This document shows, in pieces, positions 47,840 to 60,456 of a DNA stretch of 64,000 nucleotides (position 1 is its first letter; each line of letters begins with the position of its first letter). The translations under genes and the position numbers were made by a program. A model generated the notes under the pieces. That model worked only from the letters and a program-made list of their open reading frames with translations, did no database searches and was not told where the DNA came from. The stretch comes from Basidiobolus meristosporus CBS 931.73 (lineage: Eukaryota > Basidiobolomycota > Basidiobolomycetes > Basidiobolales > Basidiobolaceae), in assembly GCA_002104905.1 (NCBI GenBank), contig MCFE01000021.1, positions 1 through 64,000 on the forward strand. Direction: 5' to 3'.

Positions 47840-49953
47840 GAAAAATTTTGGATGGAGCAGAAAGAATGTAGTTGATTAATTTCTTCAATGATACTCATCA
47901 AATACTACCATTTATCTTGGCCTCGATTATTGAAGCACCACATCCAATATTAAGGTATATTCTGATCTTGGTAATATCGATAGGCTTTTCTGATGATAAA
48001 TCTAGCTTTGCAAAACTTTCCATAATATTTCGCAACCTAAATGAATGCAATAGGCTTCACTTGTGCCACACATACATTGCCTCACAGATGCCATAAAATC
48101 CCGATGAAGAATTGGAAGATTGAAGCATGTAGATTGGTAACGTTTTCAAGTTGCAGAAGTACTGGTTTTTGAAAAGCCTCTCTACTGCCTCAATGGAAAC
48201 AAGTACATTTATTGGTAACAAAAGACATATCAATCTGTCAATAAATTCCCAAGTTTTACAGAGTAGTACCATGTCCCTGCGTCAACTTCATCAGTGTGTG
48301 TAAATAATTCATTAGCTAATATGACAACAGGGTTATCAAACAACGTTATATTGCTGCCTGTGGCTTGTATTTCCTAGCATTACTACAATTCGAAATTACG
48401 AATGAGTACATATAGAGGTACTAGTCTTTGATGGATTGAATATGTATATAAATTGGCACTTCGGACCCATTACCTTGACAGGTGCATAAGGACCCTCAGC
48501 AACTCCAATATTCAGTAGATTTACCAAACATAAATTAATTTGAAACCATACATTTGTTTTGCAATGGTTTTCTTGCCCATCGGATATGACAATAATGGCA
48601 TGATCAGGATTGTTCCTAACCAATTTATCAGAATGCTTGTATATTTTATCCACCCTCTCCAATACATTAGTAATAGAGCAAGCTGGTACAGAGGCTGGAG
48701 CTTGAAAGCAATTCATCAGACACCAGTATTATGGGATGGATAATATAGAATACCCGTTCTCACTATCCTCCTAGTTAGTAATTGAAATCTACTGTGACAG
48801 CTTTTACAAGCAATATAAGGGGCGGAAACGTCATAATGAAGTACCACTTGCTAAATTAGAAGTACACCGGGATGATTTGAAGGGCCATCCAAGCGTCAGT
48901 CCCTCATTGAGGCATAAGGTAAGAGCAGCCTATGACCAAAGGGGTCTCATATCAAATAATATCCACACAATCTTTGTAATCTCGAATAAAGGAAAAATAT
49001 ATTTCGCTTCCGACATCCCAACGTTGATTATAAATCCAAGCGAACTACTACTCGTAGCGATCACGATGATGATGATTAGTAAGCTACCTTGCCAACGTGT
49101 TGCTCGTGTGATTCCTAAAATAGTGATCTGAAGGGTTCGCCAGAATTTGAGGCTTCAGATTTAGTGACCAGAAACATGGTGGATTTTTATGGTATGCTCA
49201 TCGCTTGGGCCCTCGGGCTTGCGCATTTGGTTGGTTACATCGCTGGCAAGTAGTAGTCTAAGCAGATATCTGCAGCAAAGAGTAAATGTTCTCTTCAAAA
49301 TATCCAAAAATGCTCTATTGGCTATAGCATACAATTCGGAATTCAAAATCATATAACACTAGGACATAGATCTTTGAATATCAATAACTCTACACAGAAT
49401 CTGCCATAGCATTGATGATGGTATCTGGAATGCAGGACCCTAATGCGTTTGACCTCAATAATTGGTGAATACTCCTGAAGATTCCTTCATGAAGATTCCA
49501 CGTTAGCAACAACAGCACCAAGAGTATACCATGATTGGCCAATAAGTTCTTCTATCGAAGCCAAAACATGAACGGAATTATTTCTGGTTGGATCATAATA
49601 ACATTTTGAGCTTACAAATATTGCTAGATTGGCTTGAAACGAAGGCAAGTTTGATATTTATGGGCCGATTGCCCGGAAACCCCATTGGGATTGGTAAATA
49701 TCAGCAACTTGGCTTAGGTATTGATTGGTAGATATGCCCTCCTCAGTATGCCAATTCCACATATGGACTCGCTACTGAATATGCTAGCATGTTAGCCACT
49801 GCTACTAGGCTGTCAAGATTGGTTTGACGTATGATAACGTAGACCATTATTTGTCATCAGATGCCTTCCAAAAGATCAGTGCGTTTTGCAAATATATAAA
49901 TAATAAGGTATGCTACCAGCAATGTCTTGTCTTATTCAGTGGTATTATTAGAT
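47840..49953. other. Gene-poor island before transketolase
   Basis: About 2.1 kb without a supportable gene. Minus-strand 48396-48716 holds a protein-like fragment. The right end should contain the strong transketolase promoter (ATATAAATAATAAGG at about 49893-49910). Confidence 0.4.
48396..48716 (-). pseudogene. Protein-like fragment, possibly vWA-related
   Basis: A 106-codon frame containing VLERVDKIYKHSDKLVRNN then DHAIIVISDGQENHCKTN. The hydrophobic strand followed by SDGQEN resembles the fourth strand of von Willebrand A domains (xxIIVxSDGxEN), but no MIDAS DxSxS is seen upstream in frame and flanks are broken. Best read as a relic; chance or another family is possible. Confidence 0.2.
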
Positions 49954-51987
49954 ATGTTCGAAATTGACAACCTTTCCACAAACACTATTCGTGTCCTCGC
50001 TGCTGACACTGTCAAGAAGTCTAACTCTGGCCATCCTGGTGCCCCCATGGGTTGTGCAGCAATGTCTCACGTTCTCTTCTCCAAATTCATGAAGTTCAAC
50101 CCAGAAAACCCAAAGTGGGTATCTCGTGATCGCTTTGTTCTATCTAATGGTCATGCTTGCGCCTTGCAATACGTTTTGCTTCATCTCTGTGGCTATGACG
50201 TTTCCATGGATGACCTCAAGTCGTTCCGTCAAATGAACTCCAAATGTCCCGGACATCCCGAAAACTTCATGACTGCGGGTATCGAGGTTACTACTGGCCC
50301 ATTGGGCCAAGGTATTTCTAACGCAGTTGGTCTTGCCATGGCTGAAGCCAACTTTGCTGCTACCTTCAACAAGGAAGCTTTCCCGGTTATTGACAACTAC
50401 ACATACGCCATCCTTGGTGATGGTTGTTTGCAGGAGGGTGTCTCTGCTGAAGCTGCTTCTTTGGCTGGTCATCTTAAATTAGGAAAACTGATTGCTTTGT
50501 ATGATGACAATAAGATTCAAATCGATGGTTCTACCGATTTGTCTTTCACCGAAGATGTATGCAAGCGCTTCGAGGCATATGGCTGGCAAACTCTTACAGT
50601 CGAAAATGGTGATTCGGATTTCCAAGCCATTGCTGACGCCATTGCTGAAGCCAAGAAGGTAACCGACAAGCCAACCTTGATTAAGATCCGCACTACCATC
50701 GGTTATGGATCACTTTTGCAAGGAAGTGAGAAGGTTCACGGAGCTCCTTTGAGTAACGATGATTTGGCTCAACTTAAGACAAAGTTCGGATTTGATCCCG
50801 CTCAGAGCTTCGCCGTTCCTGAGGAGGTTAGAAACTACTACAAGAACGTCAAGGAGCAAGGTGCACGCCTCGAGGCCGATTGGAACGTGATGTTCGAGCA
50901 ATATGCTGCCCAATACCCTGAACTTGCTGCTGAGCTTAAGCGTCGTATTTCCAACGTCCTTCCCAGTGGATGGGAGAACGCTCTCCCCAGATATACTCCT
51001 GAAGATCCTGCTGTGGCTACCCGTAAGCTTTCTGAGATCGCCTTGAACAAGATTGCTGAGGCCGTCCCAGAACTGGTTGGTGGCTCTGCTGATCTTACTC
51101 ATTCCAACTTGACCAGATGGAAGTCGGCTGTTGATTTCCAACACGAGAGCACTGGACTTGGAAGCTATGCTGGTCGCTATATTCGTTTTGGTGTTCGTGA
51201 GCATGGTATGGCTGCCATTTGCAACGGTATTGCCAGTTATGGAGGTCTTATTCCATTCTGCTCCACTTTCTTGAACTTCATTTCTTACGCACTCGGTGCT
51301 TCCCGTTTGTCATCCCTCTCTCATCTTCGTGTTATCTATGTCATGACTCATGACTCTATTGGTTTGGGTGAAGATGGACCCACCCATCAACCAGTTGAAA
51401 CCTTGACTACTCTTCGCGCTACTCCTAACACCTTGGTCTTCAGACCTGCTGATGGTAATGAGGTGTCTGGTGCCTACTTGGCTGCTATCCAAAACAATCT
51501 CAGACCAAGTGTCCTTGCCCTTTCTCGCCAGAACCTTCCACAGCTTGCTGGCTCCTCGATTGAAAACACACTTAAGGGAGCATATGTGTTGAGTGATGTT
51601 GCCAACCCTGCTATTGTTCTCGTAGCCACTGGTTCCGAAGTTTCTGCTTGTGTGGAGGCTGCTAAGGAACTCGCCAAAAACAACATTCAGGCTCGTGTGG
51701 TCTCGATGCCTTCTATGGAGCTCTTTGATGAACAAGAACAATCCTACAAGGAATCAGTCTTCCCTCGTGGTGTTCCCGTCCTCAGTGTTGAAGCCTTGAG
51801 CACCTTTGGATGGAGCAAATATGCACATGCTTCCATTGGTATGACCACCTTCGGTGCCTCTGCACCAGCAAATCAACTCTATGAGAAGTTCGGTATGACT
51901 CCACCTGCCATTGCAGATAAGGCTATGAAGACCGTTGAGTACTACAAGAGTGAACCACTGCCATATCTTATGGTAAAACCATTCTAA
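49954..51987 (+). CDS. TKL1: Transketolase
   Basis: Thiamine-diphosphate enzyme of the non-oxidative pentose phosphate pathway, moving two-carbon units between sugar phosphates. Intronless, 677 residues. The start is the ATG at 49954 (MFEIDNLSTNTIRVLAADTV), because the upstream in-frame TTG is not a credible start. Motifs: SNSGHPGAPMG, LSNGHACALQY, the TPP/Mg-binding GDGCLQEG...DDN (about residues 157-188), the pyrimidine-domain GVREHGMAAICNG with the catalytic Glu, HDSIGLGEDGPTHQPVE, and the C-terminal domain LVATGSEVSACVEAAKELA. The codon choice is strikingly uniform (many GCT, GGT, AAG and CTT), as expected for a highly expressed gene. No defects. Confidence 0.97.
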   Translation: MFEIDNLSTNTIRVLAADTVKKSNSGHPGAPMGCAAMSHVLFSKFMKFNPENPKWVSRDRFVLSNGHACALQYVLLHLCGYDVSMDDLKSFRQMNSKCPGHPENFMTAGIEVTTGPLGQGISNAVGLAMAEANFAATFNKEAFPVIDNYTYAILGDGCLQEGVSAEAASLAGHLKLGKLIALYDDNKIQIDGSTDLSFTEDVCKRFEAYGWQTLTVENGDSDFQAIADAIAEAKKVTDKPTLIKIRTTIGYGSLLQGSEKVHGAPLSNDDLAQLKTKFGFDPAQSFAVPEEVRNYYKNVKEQGARLEADWNVMFEQYAAQYPELAAELKRRISNVLPSGWENALPRYTPEDPAVATRKLSEIALNKIAEAVPELVGGSADLTHSNLTRWKSAVDFQHESTGLGSYAGRYIRFGVREHGMAAICNGIASYGGLIPFCSTFLNFISYALGASRLSSLSHLRVIYVMTHDSIGLGEDGPTHQPVETLTTLRATPNTLVFRPADGNEVSGAYLAAIQNNLRPSVLALSRQNLPQLAGSSIENTLKGAYVLSDVANPAIVLVATGSEVSACVEAAKELAKNNIQARVVSMPSMELFDEQEQSYKESVFPRGVPVLSVEALSTFGWSKYAHASIGMTTFGASAPANQLYEKFGMTPPAIADKAMKTVEYYKSEPLPYLMVKPF

Positions 51988-53207
51988 ACGTACTATATAT
52001 TTGAAGCCTTTGGCGGAATTGGTTATCATTTCATCATTGTACTGCTGTATACATCAAACTTTAATAAGTAAATCACCAGTTCTTCTACTTTACCAAAATA
52101 CCTATATCAAATCTTCTAAACTCCTATTGCTATTCCGAAATACATAGCCTCCATGAATTTGTTTTCGGGCTGTACTCAAATAGGAGATAGGAAGTGACAA
52201 CTTCTTTTGCAATTAATCAATTGTATTTAATATGAATGTTAACGACGAGATCTGTCAATTGTTATTTGATGAGATGTATTCAATATTCCTTAAAAGGAGT
52301 GCCCGTTATAAAATATGATCAGGTTTCTACTTAGACCTGCCATAGTTTAGGAAGGTGATCGTATCCGGGCATCTCTTTACGGTTACCAATATATTATATT
52401 GATGCTTTGCGATCAACTATTTCTATGAGACTCATGCCCATTCGTTATTCATCCGGAGTTGCCAAGTACAGGGCGAACTTGGGCTTGAGATTGATTGAAG
52501 ATACACTGATAATTCTGATGGGATTGCATCAAGCTATTTTAAGACATCCATACAGAGAAGCAAATACGCCATGGTTGGCAGAGAACACAAGTTCTAGAAT
52601 ACGCCACGTGACTTTTAACACAGCATTCATACTTCAACCTGGGGGGATATGGCAATTTAGTCAGCCCTAAACTAAAACCCTAACTTATGCGGCTTGGGAA
52701 TTAGTTAGTTTCCAAAATAGGAATCAGTTCATATGTAGCCCATTCGAAATGTATCCGTATTTGATCATATAATAATGAGAGAATTCATCTTGGAAGTTTT
52801 AGTATTTGCTTTTAAGATCTAATTACAAAAGGGTATATGTTAATTACATTATAATAATATATAGAGTCAAAGTGGGATTTTTACCAGTTCCCTTGAAACA
52901 AGATAGTGCCGAAAAAGAACAAACGAAAGCCGAAATATTCTATATTGATCTGGAGTATTTGAGCTCTAGTTTGTATTAATCGTCACAACTCTCTGTTGTC
53001 AAGGCTTTTGTCTGGCACTTTTTCGTACACAGTTTTCAATATTTAGACCCTATTATCGCTCTGCCTGTTGTTTTTCGGTTAGGCTTCTCAAGTTCAAGTA
53101 CTTCAAACCCCCATTCACAATTCGTATTCATAAAAACACAGCCAGTCACAAGTTATTCGACTGAGTAGTACGTGGAGTGTACTCAGTGAAAGTTCGTTTC
53201 TTGTATT
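51988..53207. other. Intergenic with one unassigned ORF
   Basis: About 1.2 kb between transketolase and Cch1. An 81-codon plus frame (52425-52670, MRLMPIRYSSGVAKYRANLG...) is open but unlike known families. An AAAACCCTAAC word occurs at 52671-52682. The right end is the Cch1 promoter and 5' leader. Confidence 0.4.
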
Positions 53208-56200
53208 ATGAAAGTAGAAAAACATTCTGAACAATCAACTACGAATCCTAATTATTCCCCTATTCGCCCTACTGTGAATACCACCTTTCGCGCTGTTCCA
53301 ACGAACCCTAGCTTTGACTCTGTAAATATACATTTTTCAGCAGTAATGAGGTTATCAACCCTAACAGTTTGTATTTAGTCAGTGACAGGTTTCACTAGAG
53401 AAAGTATTGGCAGTCTGCAAAGCGATACTTGCGATTTCGAAGGAAGGTATACCAACCGTTTCAGCGAGACAGACACTATACGTTTAATCGATCATATGGA
53501 TGTTGAGGAAATTTCCCTCTCTGACAACATCGATTCTGGAAAGCATTCAAAAACATCACACACCCCATCCCGTTTATACTCCGTGGGCAAGGCTTTTCGT
53601 AGAGCCTCTACCCGTGTTATTGAGCTATCTACCACTTGTTTTGACAATCCAATACCTTCGCACGGCAACTCGGACCAAAAGCATGATCACAATAGCTTAG
53701 ACGATGTACCTATTCCGCAACAACATCGTCTCGGAGGTCGTTCCCTCTTCCTATTCGGGCCCAACAACCCGACAAGAATATATCTTGCAAGGTTGTTCAA
53801 CAGAAGGTAATTGCGATATTGATAGTAATGGAGCTTGGTATTTTCATTTACTAACTGCATGCACTTTCTAGATGGATGGGATATTTGATTACTCTATTAA
53901 TTGTCCTTAACTGGCTCCTACTCTGTGTCCAATACTGGGAACCTGGTGCTCGAGACTTCACTTTCGGCTTCAGTTGGACTGATTATCCGTTGTTAGTCAT
54001 ATTTATACTTTATACGTAAGCATCTTCTCAGCGAACACAATGCAATGACGTCCAAATCGTTAACGGCTTTTATGTAGCTTTGAAACGATTGCAAGAATCA
54101 TTGTGTCTGGGTTCATCATCAACCCACCCACGTCTCAACAGAGACAACCAAGAGTTGAAATTGGAAAAAAATCACCGTTTCTCGTAGTAGAGGTTCACTC
54201 TGAGATCGACTCGCTTTTCCCAGATAGGGCATACTTGCGACATAGTTTCCAGCGGATTGATTTTGTTGTCGTTGTGTCTTTCTGGGTCAACATGATATTG
54301 ATGCTGACTGGATACGGCCGGTTCACTGTGTTTAGTGCTTTGAGCGCACTTCGACCATTCAGACTTATATCGATGACCTCGGGATCTTGGGTATAAATTG
54401 ACAATGCCTAAACCAGCCGATATTCGGACTAACTTATTTTCCTTTGAAGACGATCTTAAGATCTCTCAAAAAGAGTGCGCCAGTCCTGGTTAATGTTTCG
54501 CTCTTCTTGCTATGCTTTTTCTTACTGTTTGGGTAATTAATTATGTTAGACGTTTTACCTTTACGCAAATGCTCACTGACATTGTATGTATACCAGTATC
54601 ATCGGCGTTATCTCATTCGAAGGGTCATTTGATCGACGATGCGTTTCTCAAGGTTGGTGTTCATTAACCATATGATATGCACTTCAATCCCATTAATATC
54701 ATCTCAATAGATTATCAGGAAAGCGACTATGCAAATTTAGAATCTTTTGTTACTGTTCCAGAGCGATACTGTGGACACTACAATGAAACCTCTAAAGGTT
54801 ATAGATGCCCGGCGAATTTTAACTGTGTAATGTGTTTCGTTATTTTCTTTGTAGGATATCCCAGCCATTTAACAGCATACTCTATAGGTGAATGTCGGTA
54901 ACCCTTTTGAAGGAACCCTCGGGTATGACAACATCTTTCAGACAGTTCCAATTTTATTTGGTATCACAGCTGGTATGTTAATGGCAACGCACTGGTTAGG
55001 AAGAGCTTGAGTGACAACACTAACCACCTCTTCAGCCCAAGGTTGGCTTAGCCTGATGTTTCAAACTATGGATGCGGAATACCCATTACCATCCGCCTTA
55101 TATTATATTATCGGAGTTGTTGTATTTAATTTTTGGCTGCTAAATCTATTCGTCGCGGTGATAACAGAAATGTTTGCCAAGATTCGCGAAGATACCAACC
55201 ACAGTGCTTTCACCTCCAGGTATGATAACCATTCTAGTGGATTCTGATTAATACTTATTTATCACGTTGTCCTACAGAGACAAGGCAGCAATTGTTCTGA
55301 ATGACGGTAATGATGAGTTAGATGAGCAGGGGAAGAAAAAGATTCCATCGAAACCAAACTTCTTGCAAAGAAATTTCGATGCTACCTATTATTTTTGGAT
55401 CTTGCTGGTTGCTGCTGATCTGGTTATCATGTGTGTTCGCTCGTATGATCCAGACGATGAAGATAATGTCTTGACACCCGACCCGACCATGAGTACGACT
55501 TTTCTTACCAACTCACTCATACATAACACTCTCCTCGATCATATGAAATAATTCGCAATTTCTATTAGTCCAGGGCGATTTCTTAACTGCCGAGCGTGTT
55601 TTTACATCATTATTCGCACTCGAGATCATCCTTCGTTACTTTGCCATTTTGAAGCCTGGACGGAGGTCTAAATTCTTTCACTCAAAGAGGAACAGACTGG
55701 ACTTGTTTTTGGCAGTTGTCACTTGCTTAATTCAGATCCCCCCTATACCTACAGTTACTTCTGGAATGGTATATCGGTATCTCACAGTATTCCAGGTAGC
55801 AAGATTCTACCGAGTTGTTATGGCAGTGCCTCGTCTTCGTAGATTAATTGTTCGTACATTTCGTATTCACTGAATTGCTTGAAGTATACTAACCATTCAC
55901 ATTTTTACAGACTCGTACTGTCGGAAACGTTATCGGTATGATGAACTTGTTCCTTTTCATTTTGATGTGCATTGGTGTCAGTGCAACTATGGTAGGTGGG
56001 CTGCATTCCATGACAAGATTACTCGTATTGAACAGGCCAATTATGTGTTAGGCGATGCAATTGTTTGGTGGCCAAATAGGATCCGAAGACGGCTTGGACA
56101 TGAATTTTGATAATTTCGCATCTAGCTTCCTGGCATTGTTTCAGGTACATTTGGAGTTAAGAGCTAGTTCACCAGCTAGATATTGATTTTCTTTGTTGGA

Positions 56201-59200
56201 TGTAGGTATTCTCGGGTGATAACTGGACCGATTTGCTGTACGGCTTAACCGGAAGCCAGCGTAAGCACAACATGGCGGTCTTTTCCTCAGTTTTTATTTT
56301 GTTGTTTTTCTGCTTTTCAAACTGTGAGGCATTTTCGTGTCGAATCTCGTTATCTACCTACAATTATTCATGCGTTCCTTTTTAGTCATCCTACTTAACA
56401 TGCTCGTTGCTGTGATCGTGGAGAATTTTGAAATGGACGAAGAAGAAAAACGCAAACTTCAGCTTGAGGAGACCATCAAAGGAATTGAAACTCGGCAAAA
56501 AGAAGGTCAGGCCGTTATCAGGTAAATTCAATGATTCGCAAGTCACGGCTGTAGAAGCATACTCAGGTCGCTTTTGATACAGTAAATGGAACCCATATCG
56601 ATTCTTAAAGCCCAGCCCGAAGGCCTTGGAGGTTGACAGTATTCCATCGAACCTTGTTCTACCCGTTCAGAAGCGGGCTGCTCGCGAATTTCTGCAAGAA
56701 TCAACCTCGAAAGTAGGTGCTCTTAAGCTGCGAAAGTGAAGATTTTTCGAAGCTAACCCGTAATTTTTCAGTCTATTGGAGCCCAACTCAACAGATCCAA
56801 ATCAAAGGGATTTACTTCCCGGGTTCGAAGGTTCCTGAAAATGGACTACGACGATGTAGAACTCGGGAATACAGTTCAAAGGGCTGAAACGAGGGACGAC
56901 AGATTTATAGATGAAGCAGCCGGCAGTAAAGGCCCCAGCATGGAGCAGCACAGCGAGCGCGAGGCAATTCTTAACGACTTCATGACCGCCCATCCAACTT
57001 ACGATACATCGTTGTTTATATTCAAGCGGAATCACCCTATTAGAAAGATCTGCAAGAAGTTAGTGGGAAATTCAGATCCCTCGATCGAGGGAGTGTCGTT
57101 ATCGCATTTCAAACTAAGCCACGCGTTTAACGGGTTCATTTTCGTGTGTGTTGTTGTGAGTGTCGTATTTGCTGCGATCAACACTCCATTGGCTCAACGA
57201 CAACGAATAATCGAAAAGTACGGAAGCCTAGACAATTATACTAGTAAACGCGAGGTGGACATCTTCTACATGATCGACATCATCGTCACTGCAGTGTTTA
57301 CCATCGAGTTTCTCATCCGTATCATTGCCGATGGATTTATGTTTACACCCGAGGCTTATTGGCGGAGTATATGGAATCGTGTGGATTTCTTGGTTTTGAT
57401 CACCCTGTATATTACCTTGGCAATCAACCCCCGGGATGCTACCGGAATTCCGAGAACACTGAGAGCGGCCAAGGGCTTCAGAGCATTAAGAATTGCTAGC
57501 TATTTCTCCGCAGTTCGAGAGGTGTTCTACGGCACCTTGTACTCAGGTTTCCCTCGAATCGTTGATGCAGCGCTACTTTCCCTTTGCTTCATCCTCCCAT
57601 TCTCGATCTACGGGCTAAATATCTTTGCTGGACTGATGTACAGCTGTAACGATGACAATGGAATTTCTAGCCGGGCCGCCTGCTCAGGTTTTTACCCCGA
57701 CAAGGATAATGGATTCTTGAAACCGCGCGTTTGGTCGAACCCGGATAACTTCAACTTCGACAACTTCAGATCGTCGCTTTTGGTTTTGTTTGAGATTGTA
57801 TCCAACGAAGGCTGGGTCGATGTAATGTTGACCACGATGAAAGTCAAGGGGTACAATCTTCAGCCCGAAGACAAAAATGCCTGGTATAATGCCATCTTTT
57901 TCATGATCTACAACATGGTTGGGGCAGTTTTCGTGTTGACCCTTTTTGTGGCGGTTATCATCGAGAACTTCAACACCCGTAATGGAACTGCATTCCTGAC
58001 CGCTGAGCAACGAAGATGGATTGATATGAAAAATCAGCTGAAGCAAATCAAACCATCTATTCGACCAGTGACTCCACCTGTCGACAGAGTTCGGAGGTGG
58101 TGTTACGAAATGGCTATCGAAAAGAATGGGTTTCTATCTAAATTTGTGATCGGGGTGACCATATTTGACGCCTTGCTTTTGGTAACGCAATATCATACTC
58201 AACCAGATGTCGTCGATACCGTTAAAGGTACGAATTGGTAAGCGTCATCTATAGAAGTCACCGGTATTAACATTGCCCTGTAGACATTCTCTTTGGATTA
58301 ATCTTTCTGTGTTATATGTTTGAGATCGTTGTGAAGTGCCTTGGACTTGGTGTTAGAACGGTATGGTGTGCACCATTAATGTCACATCAATGGACGAAGT
58401 GTTGATCTTCTACTTTGTAGGTACTAATGAATCCATGGAATGTGTTCGATATTGTCATTACCTTCGGTCTTGCTATCTCGTCCATTTCGCAGTTGGTAGA
58501 GAAGTTTGTGTTAGGTATAGCAAACGGATCTCGTCTGTCGTTGAGAATCTTCGTTACACTGGTGTTGTTTAAAGTAGTCCAGAAAATCGATAGTTTGCAT
58601 CAGCTCCTGAGAACAATGGCGTAAGTGGATTATTATTGTGAATGCAAAGCACCGGAGTAACCGATTTTTCGTCATTGCAGTGTCAGTTTGAGAACCATTG
58701 TTAATTTACTGGCCGTTTGGTTCTTGGTTTTTGTGATTTATGCCATCGCCTTCATGGAGATTTTTAGTTTGACAAAGATGGGCGAGAATGGAGGGGCTCG
58801 AGCAAATTTCCGGAACTTCTCCAACTCCATATTGAATCTATTGGGAATGTCCACCGGTGAAGGCTGGAACGATTTTATGCATGACTTTGTAACCCAAAGC
58901 CCTGAATGCGTAGCCAGCGACAGCTATTACTTGCAAACAGATTGTGGAAGTCCCGCTTGGGCCTATTTCTTATTCATCTCCTTCAACATCATCTCGATGT
59001 ACATCTTTGCCAACCTGTTCGTCGTCGTGGTCATGGATGGATTCTCATACTGCTATCAAATCGCGTCCTCATATTCTCTGATGAAGAGAGACGATATTAG
59101 AAAATATCCTTTGAGTTTTGCTCACAACCTATTGCTTTAGAATTGCCAATGTATATATCCTTAACAGGTGCTCACTTTCAAGAAGGCATGGGGCGAAGTA

Positions 59201-60456
59201 GATATTCATGGTAATGGTTATATATATCAGAAAGATATAGTCAAGCTATTCTCGGTAAGGGTATTTGCGAATTTGGTCTTCATTCGACCCTACTAATGCA
59301 TTGTCTAGAAACTGTCTGCACCATTTGATGTCAAGATATACCCCGATCAGTATTCTATACCAACATTACTTCGCGAATGTCGTGCTCCAGAGAATCTCGA
59401 CGTAGCCCCATCATTTTCATTTAGAAAAAGTTCGAAGAGAAACATTTATGAGCTTACTGATCAACGGCCAGAGGCAAAGCTTCCGGATTTCAACATATTG
59501 AACACTCGATTATCGGATTTGAATTCGACCGAGATACATGAAAGGAGAAGGATTTATAACTTGATATATCAGGTTAGGTGGCCAGTAGTGGGAGGCGGGA
59601 AATCCTTGACTAACATTGCCGCTACATTATGTATATAGGAAGCCATGGATCTAGGTGCAAATAATCGAAAGATTAGCTTTACTAAGATGTTGTTGCTCCT
59701 GTCCATCTACAAGCTCACTGATCCAGTGAAAAGTTTTCTGTATGATTTATTTTCCACCCACTTGCGTAATATGCTGCATGGTATTAATGAGTGTTTTTCA
59801 TTTAGTCCTACCGATTATATCAAGCGCAAAGAACGGATGGACCAAATTGTGGACAAGGTTCGCATGGATACACTTAGGGGCTTTTTGCTTATTGCGATCC
59901 AGAGAAAACGAATCCGTGAAATTCGAGCACAAAGCGATAGGCACGCAGAGTTCGAGCACCCCCAAACACCCGAAACACAAAGTAAACTGCATTCCGCTTG
60001 GATTTGCTGTGATGAATCTTCCTAACCCCTTCCTCAACTTAGATGCCCCTGATGCAATCGGGCCTGAGATTAGAATAGTTTCTGAAAGCTCCACAACAAG
60101 GCATCATCCAACCTCCACCTATACCCCAGAGAGACCAGCAGTACACGATATTTTCCCGCATTCCTCCGCATCGCCGTAAGTCTACTTCAGTAATCATAAT
60201 GCTAGGAAAACCCTAACCCGATTCTTCAAGTGGATATGTCGATGAAAGCGATGACAACTGTAGCGTTAGTAGCTTGAAAGACATGGATATTAGTCAAGCT
60301 GATGATATCCTGACCGACTTCAGAAGCAACCAATGGCATGGTAATGTAGTGTTTCTCTACCGCACTCGTTAAGCAAGTATTAACTCCAATTTAGATGCTC
60401 TGGTTGCGGAGACGCATGATCTTTACGAGAGCAGCACATCTGAAGAAGACGACTGA
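53208..60456 (+). CDS. CCH1: Cch1-type voltage-gated calcium channel alpha subunit
   Basis: Plasma-membrane calcium channel of the four-domain family, probably near 1,800 residues, in 27 exons by my reading. Each domain has S1-S6 helices and a pore loop. S4 sensors: RFTVFSALSALRPFRLI (I), YLTVFQVARFYRVVMAVPRL (II), PRTLRAAKGFRALRIASYF (III), SRLSLRIFVTLVLFKVVQKI (IV). Pore loops: AAQGW (I), FSGDNW (II), VSNEGW (III), STGEGW (IV), so the filter is Q/D/E/E where yeast Cch1 has N/D/E/E and animal Cav has E/E/E/E. The C-terminus has an EF-hand-like DIRNFKKAWGEVDIHGNGYI and an IQ-like basic region (LLIAIQRKRIREIRAQ). Intron 20 is U12-type AT-AC; the other 25 are GT-AG. Ends EEDD with TGA at 60454-60456. 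It works with Mid1 in fungi. Confidence 0.93.
59104..59175 (+). other. U12-type AT-AC intron in CCH1
   Basis: A 72-nt minor-class intron. The 5' splice site ATATCCTTT (59104-59112) is a perfect AT-AC U12 consensus. The branch region ATCCTTAAC (59157-59165) matches TTCCTTAAC at 8 of 9 positions. The 3' end CTCAC|T (AC at 59174-59175) lies 11 nt after the branch A, within the usual short U12 distance. Splicing joins AGA AA + T TTC AAG and yields RDDIRNFKKAWGEVD, the conserved continuation after the last S6 helix. Left unspliced, the frame hits TAG at 59138-59140. No GT donor upstream gives the right phase for the nearby AACAG. Confidence 0.92.

Noticed and set aside
52425-52670. An 81-codon plus-strand ORF between transketolase and CCH1.
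   Set aside because: No family features, no splice partners and ordinary length for chance; noted only in the intergenic entry.
53350-53380. AACCCTAAC telomere-like or telo-box word.
   Set aside because: It is best explained as the branch site of CCH1 intron 1; similar words at 36170, 52675 and 60215 are isolated and not tandem.
59120-59168. A GT-AG alternative (GTTTTGC...TTAACAG) in place of the AT-AC intron.
   Set aside because: It gives the wrong phase for the conserved FKKAWGEVD frame, while the AT-AC splice gives the exact family sequence and matches U12 consensus at all three sites.
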